A DNA stretch of 32,811 nt from Paramarasmius palmivorus (lineage: Eukaryota > Basidiomycota > Agaricomycetes > Agaricales > Marasmiaceae), in NCBI GenBank assembly GCA_037176845.1, contig JAYKXP010000298.1, positions 1 through 32,811 of the forward strand, read 5' to 3'. Positions 9,451-19,340 of the stretch are shown here, in pieces. A program made the position numbers and the translations under genes. Positions within the stretch are counted from its first letter, which is position 1. Every line of letters starts with the position of its first letter. A model generated the notes under the pieces. That model was not told the origin of the DNA. It made no database searches and saw nothing but the letters and a program-made list of their open reading frames with translations.

Positions 9451-9816
9451 GCATCACCTGTCGAAAAATGCTGTGTAATTCATCATGCCAATGGACAGGC
9501 CCACAACGTTGCAGAGGATATACAGAGCGCGGCACACACAGTGGTTGATGAGGTGCGGCACAGTCAGTGGATGAGAACAGAGCGCGGCACAGTGCCGCAG
9601 CACATCAAAGTATGACGTAGACACCTTTGAAGGGTGTAAGTCAATACGTACAAATAGGCTCGCTCTTGTTTCCTTCCGCATCATACCAAAAACGCGCTGG
9701 ACACGATCGCGATGAAACAAGCGTGTCCTCACACCTTTGCCAATGGATTTTGTTTACTCTCAGCTCTGTTCTTGACCACTGTGTGCTCTAGTTTTTCCCT
9801 TTTCATTTGGTTCGCC
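9357..9816. other. Intergenic stretch upstream of the Cys-rich gene
   Basis: Contains GCGGCACA-type short repeats around 9530-9600 (GAGCGCGGCACA twice) and presumably the promoter of the gene starting at 9817. Open frames here are short and unrecognised. Confidence 0.35.
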
Positions 9817-11478
9817 ATGGCTCAGACTGAAAAGGAGGAGCTTATTGATTCTATACCAAGCAGAGTGTTGATTGAATTCCGGAACTATGTGAGTATTCAA
9901 TTCATACTACCAGTTACCAATTCACTATAGCTCTTCAACCACAGGTGTTTTCTCCTTCCTACATTCAGCAGAATGCATCCCGTTTCCTTGACAACCAATG
10001 GGTCGACCTCGAAGAGCTCAAGGCATTCCTCACTCAACTGAACTACGTGCATTACCTTACAAGCTCAGATGATTTCACTGTTGTAGGAAGCTCCCCCCCA
10101 CCTGAACACTTTACAGTCAATGAGGACGTCAAGGTCAAGGTGGAGGATGACACGAAAGGTACCGTTGTCAAATCAGAGTGTCTAGAGGCTGTTGAGGGAG
10201 CACTCTCAGATGATATATCTGCTGTGAAGTGAGATGGGTTACTCATCTCCTTCACCAGTTTGCTCAAGTTTTCTTTTTGACAGACTACGCACTATCCGTG
10301 AAGGAGATCACGACGTGTTCAAAATCCTTGATTCAGATGACAAATGTTCTGCCTCTTCTGCCGCCTCCGCTGCCTCCACCTCACCGAATACTACTGGAGA
10401 GGCTCCTGTCAAGACTGAGGATTCCGATTCAGAAGAAACTGACTTTGACATAGATGAAGCAACATGTAAGTATTATGATACTTGACCACTACAGCATGAT
10501 TTAACACTCGCGTCTCTTTTTGTAGCCGAAGCAGCCAAGTATAGAGGCTTTGTTGGATGGGTTCCATCTGATACTTTCTGGAATGATCCGTCTATCAAAG
10601 CTGAGGTTTACATTGGCCTTGCTTCTATCAGGATCACTCGCCAAGCTACTGTTCGACGCCTTGAGTGTATCAACAAGCTGGCAAAGTGTTATCCCGTGTT
10701 CGAGTTCCCTGCAGCAATCATTGTGGATGCAAGTGACGAGAAGTACAACATTGTTAACCCCGAAACTCAAGAGCTGTATACAGTTGACCATATCATCAAG
10801 GATATTGTACATCTCATGTTGCAGCACGTTATACACCACTGACTTCAATCACAACTAGGACATTGAATCTTTCAGTGGACCCACAGGTACTGGACAGCCA
10901 ACTGTTGATGTCAACATTGAACCTGGGGAGGAAGGCATTGACTGTCAACGTTCTCGCCTGAAGTGCAAGGGCTGTATCATATGTGAATACACAGATAAGC
11001 AACTGCTGGTTGAGCATTGGGGGATCAATACATCTTCATGTGACAGAGTCTTTGAAGCTCAGGTACAGACAAAGTCAGAGGAAGGCTCAACGGTGGAGAG
11101 TACTGCTGCCACGTAAGTCTCCTAAAACTGCTTCACATATGTGGTACTGATATTTGAACTAGTTTCCTCAATATAGCTCGTGCACGCAAATGTACAGCAT
11201 GAGATAAGCATGGCAAGTTATGTGAAGGCAAACTCACGCTCAAAACCAGTGTACGTTGATTTCCTCACTGGCAGATTTCGTCATCTGACATCATAACAGA
11301 ACTACGGCAAATTCATGGGGTGCAGCGGCTGGCGTAAGAACTGGAAAGATGGCCACGTCCGTCTCACAATCTGGACGGCGGTCAATGTTGATGTTCTCAA
11401 GAGTCTCATTGACGGAGGCAGTTCTACCAGAAAGGACAATGTACACTTGTCAAGTCACCTCGAATTGGTCTCAAGCTG
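9817..11478 (+). pseudogene. 5' part of a multi-exon Cys-rich transposon-type gene, cut by the inverted repeat
   Basis: The exons are 9817-9888, 9945-10228, 10284-10465, 10526-10806, 10859-11112, 11163-11250 and 11300-11478. All introns are GT-AG, about 50-60 nt, and the phases agree. The product begins MAQTEKEELIDSIPSRVLIE. It has a Ser/Ala- and acid-rich linker, then GFVGWVPSDTFWND, CQRSRLKCKGCIICEY and KCTA-stop-DKHGKLCEGK, followed by NYGKFMGCSGWRKNWKDGH. The cysteines and the GCSGW block recall large Cys-rich, possibly MULE-like, transposon proteins that I remember from agaric genomes. An in-frame TGA at 11200-11202 stands where TGG would fit. In exon 7 the family-like frame (PRIGLKLHQK) is one frame off, implying a frameshift. 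The gene stops at the edge of the inverted repeat. Confidence 0.55.
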
Positions 11479-14400
11479 CACCAGAAGTGGTAATACTTTT
11501 ACAATAGTACCTGATAGTTATCAGATCGGCTTTTGCAAAGCTACAGGATAACTACTTTTGCAAAAGTAGAGGACAAGTAGTCAAGGCAGATAAAAGATAG
11601 GTCCGCTTTGGGTGCTTCTAAATTGGGAAGCATTATTCCCACACCTTCTGGACAGGGAACAGGCCGCTTTTTTGAGATCTGGAGATATTCCCACACCGCT
11701 TTTGGCATCCCAAAATGGAAGGTGCTCTTTCCATGATGTAACAGTGTGCTTTTTGGGCGCTTTTTTTGCGGAAAAATTATTCCCACACCTCCTGACATCA
11801 TCTGGGTGCCTCTCTACTCCGCTTTTGGCTTCCCAAAATGGAAGGTGGCCTTACCTCATCATTTTCCACCTGGAATCAATGCATTGGGGGGCTATTGGGG
11901 CATGCTGGGGGGCTATAAAAATCACATTTTTGAGGGAATATGTTCTAATATGTTCCAAAAGCATGCCCCTGCAATTGGGGGGCAGGGGAATGCAAAAAAA
12001 GCGGTCCAAATATGGTAATTCAGGAAAATGGCCTATTGGATCTTGGGCTACAGGGCAGATATTGACATGGGGTAAGTTGGAGGACCTAGATACATTAAAT
12101 ACAAGCCTGGGGACACCCAATAGTACATAGATTAGTGGGATAATGGTGTTTAAATATCAAAAATACTGAAAATCTCCGAAATTAGGGGAATAAAATTACA
12201 GGATGGGATGTAGTGCAGCTAGGGCTTAGATATTGTGAATCAGAGATGATATATATGTCCCCTTGCTTTGTTTACAATCCTGGAGAGCTGCCTATTTTTC
12301 CAGATTTATTACAGCTAAATTCGCTTTTTTTGGACATTGGTAATACTATACCACAGGGAATGATTGGGATGAGCTAATTCTTGTTCATAACCCACTTTAG
12401 TATGTATAGATGACAACTACATAGCTGCCTAAGCACTCCTGTATGTGCAACACCTTGTTCAATCCAATGTATTGTACAGTTATGTAACACAGGCAGTAGT
12501 ACATGAATAGCACCTCAGGGAAGCATTCCAGCACCAAGGGGAGTTCAGAATCGAGTTCAGGCACCCAAAATACACTTTCCTACCATGAAAGCACATTTTC
12601 TGAATACATCTGTATGTTGCTACATAAAAAATACATAAAAAATCGCATTTTTAGGGGTTTTTCTGTACTGGAGCATGGGGATTGCTCCTAAAATCACCAA
12701 AAATGAATGAGAGACCTTTCACTATGCATAGAACAGGAATATCAATTGACTCCATGAATCCCATGACAGGAATGCATATACCAGACTAATCAATTCCTGC
12801 ACAATTACAGAAAACATGTACTATGGATGTAGTATTGCAGGGATTGATCTGGGAGCTTGGAGAACCTCAAAATCGAATTCAGGGTAAAAAATCAGTCAAG
12901 AGCATATCTAGGGTTGAAAGGAATCCAATCACTGTAGCTTGAGATATGTATCTGACAAGTTTTATGCTCATAGTTTAACATATATTGCACATATACTTGT
13001 GCATTTAACTTGATGTATGCATATTGAAGTCAATTGTGGATGGATTTCCTTCAACCCTGGATATATTCTTGACTGATTTTTCATTCTGAATTCGATTTTG
13101 AGGTTCTCCAAGCTCCCAGATCAATCCCTGCAATACTACATCCATAGTACATGTTTTCTGTAATTGTGCAGGAATTGATTAGTCTGGTATATGCATTCCT
13201 GTCATGGGATTCATGGAGTCAATTGATATTCCTGTTCTATGCATAGTGAAAGGTCTCTCATTCATTTTTGGTGATTTTAGGAGCAATCCCCATGCTCCAG
13301 TACAGAAAAACCCCTAAAAATGCGATTTTTTATGTATTTTTTATGTAGCAACATACAGATGTATTCAGAAAATGTGCTTTCATGGTAGGAAAGTGTATTT
13401 TGGGTGCCTGAACTCGATTCTGAACTCCCCTTGGTGCTGGAATGCTTCCCTGAGGTGCTATTCATGTACTACTGCCTGTGTTACATAACTGTACAATACA
13501 TTGGATTGAACAAGGTGTTGCACATACAGGAGTGCTTAGGCAGCTATGTAGTTGTCATCTATACATACTAAAGTGGGTTATGAACAAGAATTAGCTCATC
13601 CCAATCATTCCCTGTGGTATAGTATTACCAATGTCCAAAAAAAGCGAATTTAGCTGTAATAAATCTGGAAAAATAGGCAGCTCTCCAGGATTGTAAACAA
13701 AGCAAGGGGACATATATATCATCTCTGATTCACAATATCTAAGCCCTAGCTGCACTACATCCCATCCTGTAATTTTATTCCCCTAATTTCGGAGATTTTC
13801 AGTATTTTTGATATTTAAACACCATTATCCCACTAATCTATGTACTATTGGGTGTCCCCAGGCTTGTATTTAATGTATCTAGGTCCTCCAACTTACCCCA
13901 TGTCAATATCTGCCCTGTAGCCCAAGATCCAATAGGCCATTTTCCTGAATTACCATATTTGGACCGCTTTTTTTGCATTCCCCTGCCCCCCAATTGCAGG
14001 GGCATGCTTTTGGAACATATTAGAACATATTCCCTCAAAAATGTGATTTTTATAGCCCCCCAGCATGCCCCAATAGCCCCCCAATGCATTGATTCCAGGT
14101 GGAAAATGATGAGGTAAGGCCACCTTCCATTTTGGGAAGCCAAAAGCGGAGTAGAGAGGCACCCAGATGATGTCAGGAGGTGTGGGAATAATTTTTCCGC
14201 AAAAAAAGCGCCCAAAAAGCACACTGTTACATCATGGAAAGAGCACCTTCCATTTTGGGATGCCAAAAGCGGTGTGGGAATATCTCCAGATCTCAAAAAA
14301 GCGGCCTGTTCCCTGTCCAGAAGGTGTGGGAATAATGCTTCCCAATTTAGAAGCACCCAAAGCGGACCTATCTTTTATCTGCCTTGACTACTTGTCCTCT

Positions 14401-14489
14401 ACTTTTGCAAAAGTAGTTATCCTGTAGCTTTGCAAAAGCCGATCTGATAACTATCAGGTACTATTGTAAAAGTATTACCACTTCTGGTG
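11479..14489. repeat. 3.0 kb inverted repeat (foldback-like palindrome)
   Basis: Seen: position x on the left pairs with 25968-x on the right, centre 12984. The arms 11479-12882 and 13086-14489 (1404 bp each) showed no mismatch in the segments compared, and derived frames on the two arms are identical. The inner 203 bp (12883-13085) is diverged; the first eight differences are all transitions. The outer ends read CACCAGAAGTGGTAATAC. No target-site duplication is visible: the left flank is GCTG and the right flank GAGC. No protein-coding gene was recognised. Each arm has internal repeats CCGCTTTTGGC(A/T)TCCCAAAA about 120 bp apart and three ATTCCCACACC motifs. It could be a foldback transposon, an inverted duplication formed at a break, or an assembly artefact. 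Confidence 0.9.
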
Positions 14490-16925
14490 GAGCACGAGAA
14501 GCACGTCAAAGAAGTCCTACGGCGTTTGCAGAAGCACGGCTTATTCTGTAACCCGAAGAAGTGCGAGTTCCACGTATCCGAATGCGAGTTCCTCGGCTAC
14601 ATCCTCTCGCCCGACGGCTTTCGTATGGCTGAAGACAAGGTCCAAGCTATCGCTGACTGGCCCGTTCCTCGCAAAGTCAAAGACATCCAATCCTTCCTGG
14701 GCTTCTGCAACTTCTACCGCAGATTCATCTACGCCTACTCCGACATCACTATTCCTCTTACCCGACTCACCCGGAAGGACGTCAAATGGAACTGGTCGTC
14801 CGAAGCTCAACAGGCCTTCGAAGACCTTAAGGAAGCTTTCACCCGAGCTCCGGTGCTTACGCACTGGGAACCTGATCGCCCGATCACGGTCGAAACTGAC
14901 GCATCCGACTACGCTATCGCTGCCATTCTTTCCATCACCCTTCCTAACGGCGAACTTCATCCGGTCGCATTCCTCTCCCGTACCCTCACTGGGGCCGAAC
15001 TCAACTATGACACGCACGACAAAGAGTTACTCGCTATCTTCGAAGCGTTTAAAACTTGGCGTCACTACCTCGAAGGAGCTCCTAATCCGATTGATGTAGT
15101 TACGGACCATAAGAACTTGGAGTACTTCTCTACTACCAAGGTTCTTACCCGACGTCAAGTACGGTGGTCGGAGTACCTCTCAGCCTTCAACATGGTAATC
15201 CGCTTTCGGCCGGGCAAACTGGGGGCCAAACCAGATGCCTTAACTAGACGATGGGACGTCTACCCTAAAGAGGGGGATAGCGGCTACGCAGCAGTCAATC
15301 CTCAGAACTTCAGACCTATTTTCACCAATGAACAGCTCATCACTTCCCTCCGCGCTACCTATCTTGAAGAACCCTGCCTCCGTGCAAGCTACATCATGGA
15401 CGCTGAAAAGCTCCACTCCGATATCCGAAACTCCCTCTCATCCGATCCTGAAGCAGTGGCGGGCATGCAACATGCGAAAAAGGATCATCCGCGCTGGTCA
15501 ATCGATGACTCTGGTCTCCTCAGACTAGACGGCAGAATCTACGTTCCTTCGCACGAAGACTTACGCCTACAAGTCTGCAAGCAACACCACGATCATATCC
15601 TTGCCGGGCACTACGGTCAGAACAAGACTCTCGCTGTTATCCGTCGCCTTTACACCTGGCCTCGGATCCGAGACTTTGTGAAAGACTACGTGCGATCATG
15701 CACCGACTGTGGTAGGAACAAGTCTCGTCGACATCGTCCGTACGGACTGCTTAAACCTCTTCCGGTACCCGTACGACCTTGGGACTCCATCTCATTAGAC
15801 TTCATCGAACAACTTCCTGACTCCAATGGCCACACTTCTATCCTTGTGTTTGTTGATCGCGCATCCAAACAAGCCATCTTTATTCCTCTTCCTAAGAAAA
15901 TCGATTCCGAAACTCTCGCACGACTCTTCGTGATCCACGTCTTCGCCAAGCACGGCGTTCCCAATCATGTCACCTCCGACCGCGGATCCGAATTCGTATC
16001 CTCCTTCAGCCGAAGCCTCGGCGAAGCCTTGAACATGAAGCTTCACTTCACCTCCGGGTACCACCCCGAAGCCGATGGTCAAACCGAACGTACGAACCAA
16101 ACTCTGGAACAGTACTTGCGTATGTATTGCACTTACCAACAGGACAACTGGGATTTACTCCTTCCTCTGGCCGAGTTCGCATACAACAACGCACCCAGCG
16201 CTTCGACCGGTATATCTCCTTTCTTTGCCAACAAGGGATATCACCCGAACATCACCGTGCATCCTGAAGTCGATCTCGCATCCGAGAAAGCCAGGAACTA
16301 TGTCACCAACCTTGATGAGGTTCATCAGTTCTTGCGCGGAGAGATCAAGGCTGCACAAGAAGCTTATAAGGCTACGGCCGACACCAAACGCAATCCGGCT
16401 CCGGACTTCAAAGTTGGACAACAAGTCTACGTACTCGCCAAACACATCAAGACTACTCGTCCGACTAAGAAGCTCGCAGAACGATACCTCGGACCCTTCA
16501 CTATCCTTGCCCAACCCAGCTCTAACGCATTCACTATCAAACTTCCCGACTACATGTCCACCATACACCCCGTATTCCACGTTTCCCAAATCGAACCCTT
16601 TGTTCCATCCGAAATACCTAATCGCACTCTACCTCCTCCGCCTCCGGTCGAGATCGATGATGAAGGTGACCCGCACTACGAGGTTGCTGAGATTCTAGAC
16701 TCGAAGTTGGATAGAAGGTATAAGTGTCGCCTCCGGTATCTCGTACGATGGGCCGGCTACGAAGGTACTGACGAAGAATTCGAATGGATCTCTGCTGAAG
16801 ACCTTGACCCGGGCGAAGCTATCAACGACTTCCACTCCAAGCCCAGCAATCGTACGAAGCCGGGTCCACTCGAACAACATGTCGCTACCCTTCAAGCCCT
16901 ATTCGGCTACGTAACGGCCGAATGA
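14487..16925 (+). CDS. pol: Ty3/Gypsy chromovirus Pol, 5'-truncated: RT C-terminus, RNase H, integrase, chromodomain
   Basis: The open frame is 812 codons with no native start; the first codons come from the edge of the inverted repeat. Residues 1-60 are the RT thumb region (CNPKKCEFHV, GYILSPDG). RNase H follows with D138, E180, D207 and D250. The integrase has a zinc finger H370-x4-H375...C405-x2-C408 and core D438, D498, E534 (spacing 35). The C-terminal chromodomain contains YLVRWAGYEGTDEEFEW. These catalytic residues are all present and the frame is unbroken, so the element looks young. Gag, protease and the RT palm with its catalytic Asp pair are missing, cut off at 14489, so it cannot act autonomously. 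The protein would normally copy element RNA and integrate the DNA, with the chromodomain guiding it to modified chromatin. Confidence 0.93.
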   Translation: MEHEKHVKEVLRRLQKHGLFCNPKKCEFHVSECEFLGYILSPDGFRMAEDKVQAIADWPVPRKVKDIQSFLGFCNFYRRFIYAYSDITIPLTRLTRKDVKWNWSSEAQQAFEDLKEAFTRAPVLTHWEPDRPITVETDASDYAIAAILSITLPNGELHPVAFLSRTLTGAELNYDTHDKELLAIFEAFKTWRHYLEGAPNPIDVVTDHKNLEYFSTTKVLTRRQVRWSEYLSAFNMVIRFRPGKLGAKPDALTRRWDVYPKEGDSGYAAVNPQNFRPIFTNEQLITSLRATYLEEPCLRASYIMDAEKLHSDIRNSLSSDPEAVAGMQHAKKDHPRWSIDDSGLLRLDGRIYVPSHEDLRLQVCKQHHDHILAGHYGQNKTLAVIRRLYTWPRIRDFVKDYVRSCTDCGRNKSRRHRPYGLLKPLPVPVRPWDSISLDFIEQLPDSNGHTSILVFVDRASKQAIFIPLPKKIDSETLARLFVIHVFAKHGVPNHVTSDRGSEFVSSFSRSLGEALNMKLHFTSGYHPEADGQTERTNQTLEQYLRMYCTYQQDNWDLLLPLAEFAYNNAPSASTGISPFFANKGYHPNITVHPEVDLASEKARNYVTNLDEVHQFLRGEIKAAQEAYKATADTKRNPAPDFKVGQQVYVLAKHIKTTRPTKKLAERYLGPFTILAQPSSNAFTIKLPDYMSTIHPVFHVSQIEPFVPSEIPNRTLPPPPPVEIDDEGDPHYEVAEILDSKLDRRYKCRLRYLVRWAGYEGTDEEFEWISAEDLDPGEAINDFHSKPSNRTKPGPLEQHVATLQALFGYVTAE

Positions 16926-17031
16926 TCTTCTTGTTTTTCTTGTTTTCTCTATACCCTCACATAGTTATTTATCACTAACTTTATTGCTTTACAGTTCTTC
17001 TTCGTATGCTATATCCACGCCTATGATGAAT

Positions 17032-17102
17032 AGCTGTAGGACGAAGGAACACTCAGCCGATTCTCGTACGAGCTTTCGTGCTAACGTTCCTTCGTCCCAG
17101 CT
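17032..17102. terminator. Strong hairpin between the convergent pol and antisense genes
   Basis: GGACGAAGGAAC (17039-17050) pairs perfectly with GTTCCTTCGTCC (17086-17097). AGCTG (17032-17036) pairs with CAGCT (17098-17102), leaving a 2-base bulge. It lies 107 bp after the pol stop and 150 bp before the antisense stop, so it could mark the 3' ends of both transcripts. A terminator role is inferred from position only. Confidence 0.45.
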
Positions 17103-17252
17103 CCAAGTTCTACTTGGCTGAGGCACTTATTTCTTGCTTATTCTTATTTTCTTCCTACTCTTTCGCACGATACAACTTCACATTTCTATATCTACAATGA
17201 CGTCCGTGACTATGTATACAACAAGAAGACAAGAAGGACGAGGCCGGACGAA

Positions 17253-18558
17253 CTACACCCTGCGCCTCTTACTCGAACGCGTCTTCCTCTTCTCCTCTTT
17301 CTCTTCTTCCTCTTCTTCTTCCTTCTCCTCCTCCTCGTCCGTACCGGTCAGCTTGAAGTGCCGGAGTAATGCATCCAGCTTCTTCTCGATTCGGTCCATC
17401 CGCGCCCTCGTCGACCGGTGCTTCCTGTCGATCTTGTCCATCACATCCGTACGGAGCATCTTGACCTCCGCAAGGCACTCTCGTACGTTGTCCACGGTCT
17501 CCTCGTCGACGGTCTCGGCGGATGCGTGCTTGTTTTTGGCGAAGCTGCATCCTCCGCGTCCGCCGCGGCATGCTGAACACTGAGTGATGGGACGCTTCGC
17601 ACCCGTGTTCTGAACCTGCACCCAACAAGGAGACGTGGGTCCCTTCTTGATGCAGGACTCGCACTCTGAAGAACGGAAGTCAGCAAGTACGAGCCCGGAT
17701 CAGAAAGCACTTACCCAAGCCCTTCTCCACCAGTGCCCAGAGGCCCTTCTCGCCCGGAAGGGTTGTCTTCTCCCCCCTCGTCTTGACGGGCTGCTTCTCC
17801 TTGTCGTTCTTCTCGCCCGACTCCTCTCCTGCGGTCGCCTTCGCCTTGCCTTTCCCTTTGCTCGACGACGCACCTAACGCAGGGGGGTCAACATAGTCCA
17901 GTACGAGCACCCTGCGCTTACCTGAGGTGCTCGCCCGAGCTTGTGCTTGTGCCGCCAAAGGCACCTCCACCTCTACCATGTCCGCATCCTCATCCTCTGC
18001 CGTTTCCTTTCCCTGTCCTTCAGTCTCTTCCTTCTCCTTCTCCTCCGCCTCGCGCTTCGCCTTCTCTTCCTCGTCCCGTAACGCCTGAGCGATCAACTCG
18101 TCGGTTTTTTGTTTGGCGATCCATCGCCGGACTTGGAGATCCTCCTCCTGTTCGTATGCGACTCGGAAGGCCTTCCACGTATCCAAGTCCTCCGCACGCT
18201 GAGCGCAAGCGGTCTCGTACGAAGCAGCATCAGCGTCAAACTTGTTGTTGGCCTCATCTCTACGGGCCTTGAACGCAGCGAATGTTTCCCCCGGATTCTT
18301 AACCACCGAGACCAAGACCGGCTCTGGAACCGGATCCGGGAAGGGGTACGGCTCTGCAGGATCGCAGAGGGCAGATAGGATGCGTTCCTCCTCGAACGTA
18401 CGGAGAGTCCAAGGAATGTCGCGACCTTCCAGGTCAGGGGGTGGTGCAGTATGCGGCGCGTAGTCTTCGGCCGAGGTATATTGCGAGTCGTCAATCATGA
18501 GGAGGGGGTGTTCAGGGTTGTTGTGTGCGAATTTTGCGGATGAGCCTTCGGCCGACAT
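17253..18558 (-). CDS. Antisense two-exon gene inside E2: disordered, Cys-cluster, coiled-coil protein
   Basis: The exons are 18558-17715 and 17665-17253; the intron (50 nt) has donor GTAAGT and acceptor TTCAG. The joined frame is 418 codons. The N-terminal 130 residues have no recognised domain. They are followed by a long Glu/Lys helix-prone stretch (about 155-205) and a Lys/Ser-rich linker (GASSSKGKGKAKAT). Across the splice site comes a Cys cluster, ECESCIKKGPTSPCW then QCSACRGGRGGC. The protein ends in a coiled-coil-like helix (RMDRIEKKLDALLRHF) and acidic and basic tails. It is antisense to pol, 327 bp from it, with its ATG 193 bp from the 3' LTR. TATAAG on minus at 18614-18619 may be its promoter. 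I do not know its function. The Cys cluster matches those of the genes at 2532 and 26675. It could regulate the element or bind nucleic acid, but that is a guess. Confidence 0.8.
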
Positions 18559-18739
18559 TACTTGGGGTTTTTCGTGGGGGTTCTGAAGACTTGGGCTGGA
18601 AAACGTTGCCTTACTTATACTCCTCGCATTTGGCCTGTCACGTGACTTTTCGCTTCCTTATTCTCCCGATCTGACTTCATTGTTCTTTCTGTTTCTATTT
18701 CCTTTTTTGGTTCAGCGTTTCTCCAGGGGTCGAAACCCA

Positions 18740-18751
18740 AGAGGGGGATAC
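18740..18751 (+). other. Polypurine tract of E2
   Basis: AGAGGGGGATA immediately precedes the LTR start TGTTACATCC at 18752, the standard position for plus-strand priming. Confidence 0.7.
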
Positions 18752-19273
18752 TGTTACATCCGTACGACTTCGGACGAGATCTCATCCGACGAAGTCCAAC
18801 TCATCCTCTCATCCGACCTCATACGCCTCGTACGTCGTACTCGGCTCAACATCTTCATCTCCGTTTCATCTCGCTATCATATTCCACGTTGCTATTAATA
18901 TCTGTTTCTTGCTTGCGCCTTCTTGACACATATACCTCATGGACTACACATGATATCCACACGCCCGCGTATATCCATAGTATATAACCTAGATGTATTA
19001 TACCGAGTAACTCAAGTAGAAAATTAACGTTGTTCTCTGCTACTCTCATCTCTATCATCCTCTTGCTCTACGGCCAAGACACTTGGTCACTGCTGTCTCT
19101 ATATCTCACTCTCCGTATGACACATCTCCCTCATACGCTCTCATCCTGCATAGTGCATCAGTGCTGTTGCCGATAGCTTCAGCGATAACTCTCCTCGCAC
19201 AGTCTTCTCCTCGTACGACATTCCATCCGTCGTCGGCCGCGCTCTCTTGTCTCCTTCTTGCACAGTCCTAACA
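18752..19273 (+). repeat. 3' LTR of E2 (about 522 bp)
   Basis: Starts TGTTA right after the polypurine tract and ends TAACA at 19273, giving 5-bp inverted termini. TATATAA at 18981-18987 is the likely LTR promoter. The right end is less sure, because an 8-bp inverted repeat CACAGTCC (19261-19268) with GGACTGTG (19277-19284) spans it. No second LTR is available to confirm. Confidence 0.65.
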
Positions 19274-19340
19274 ATCGGACTGTGTGGTGGGGGGAAAGAA
19301 AGAATGAAAATTCACTAAGTACCTGACCCAACAACTTATA

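Larger units (their letters stand above)
14487..19273 (+). mobile_element. 5'-truncated Ty3/Gypsy element E2 (pol, antisense gene, 3' LTR)
   Basis: In order: pol frame, hairpin 17032-17102, antisense spliced gene 17253-18558, purine tract 18740-18750, 3' LTR 18752-19273. The left side is lost at the inverted repeat. No 5' LTR is in the window. Confidence 0.8.

Noticed and set aside
11612..14427. Matching open frames of 172, 90, 89, 86 and 62 codons on both palindrome arms
   Set aside because: They are mirror images of the same DNA, overlap each other in several frames, and show no domain or codon pattern. Treated as by-products of the inverted repeat.
14541..16589. Long minus-strand and alternate frames inside Gypsy pol
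   Set aside because: They overlap a frame with all RNase H and integrase residues and are shadows caused by its codon bias.
19261..19284. Rho-independent-like terminator from the 8-bp inverted repeat
   Set aside because: The host is eukaryotic and there is no T-run. It spans the presumed LTR end, so it is noted only as a doubt about that boundary.
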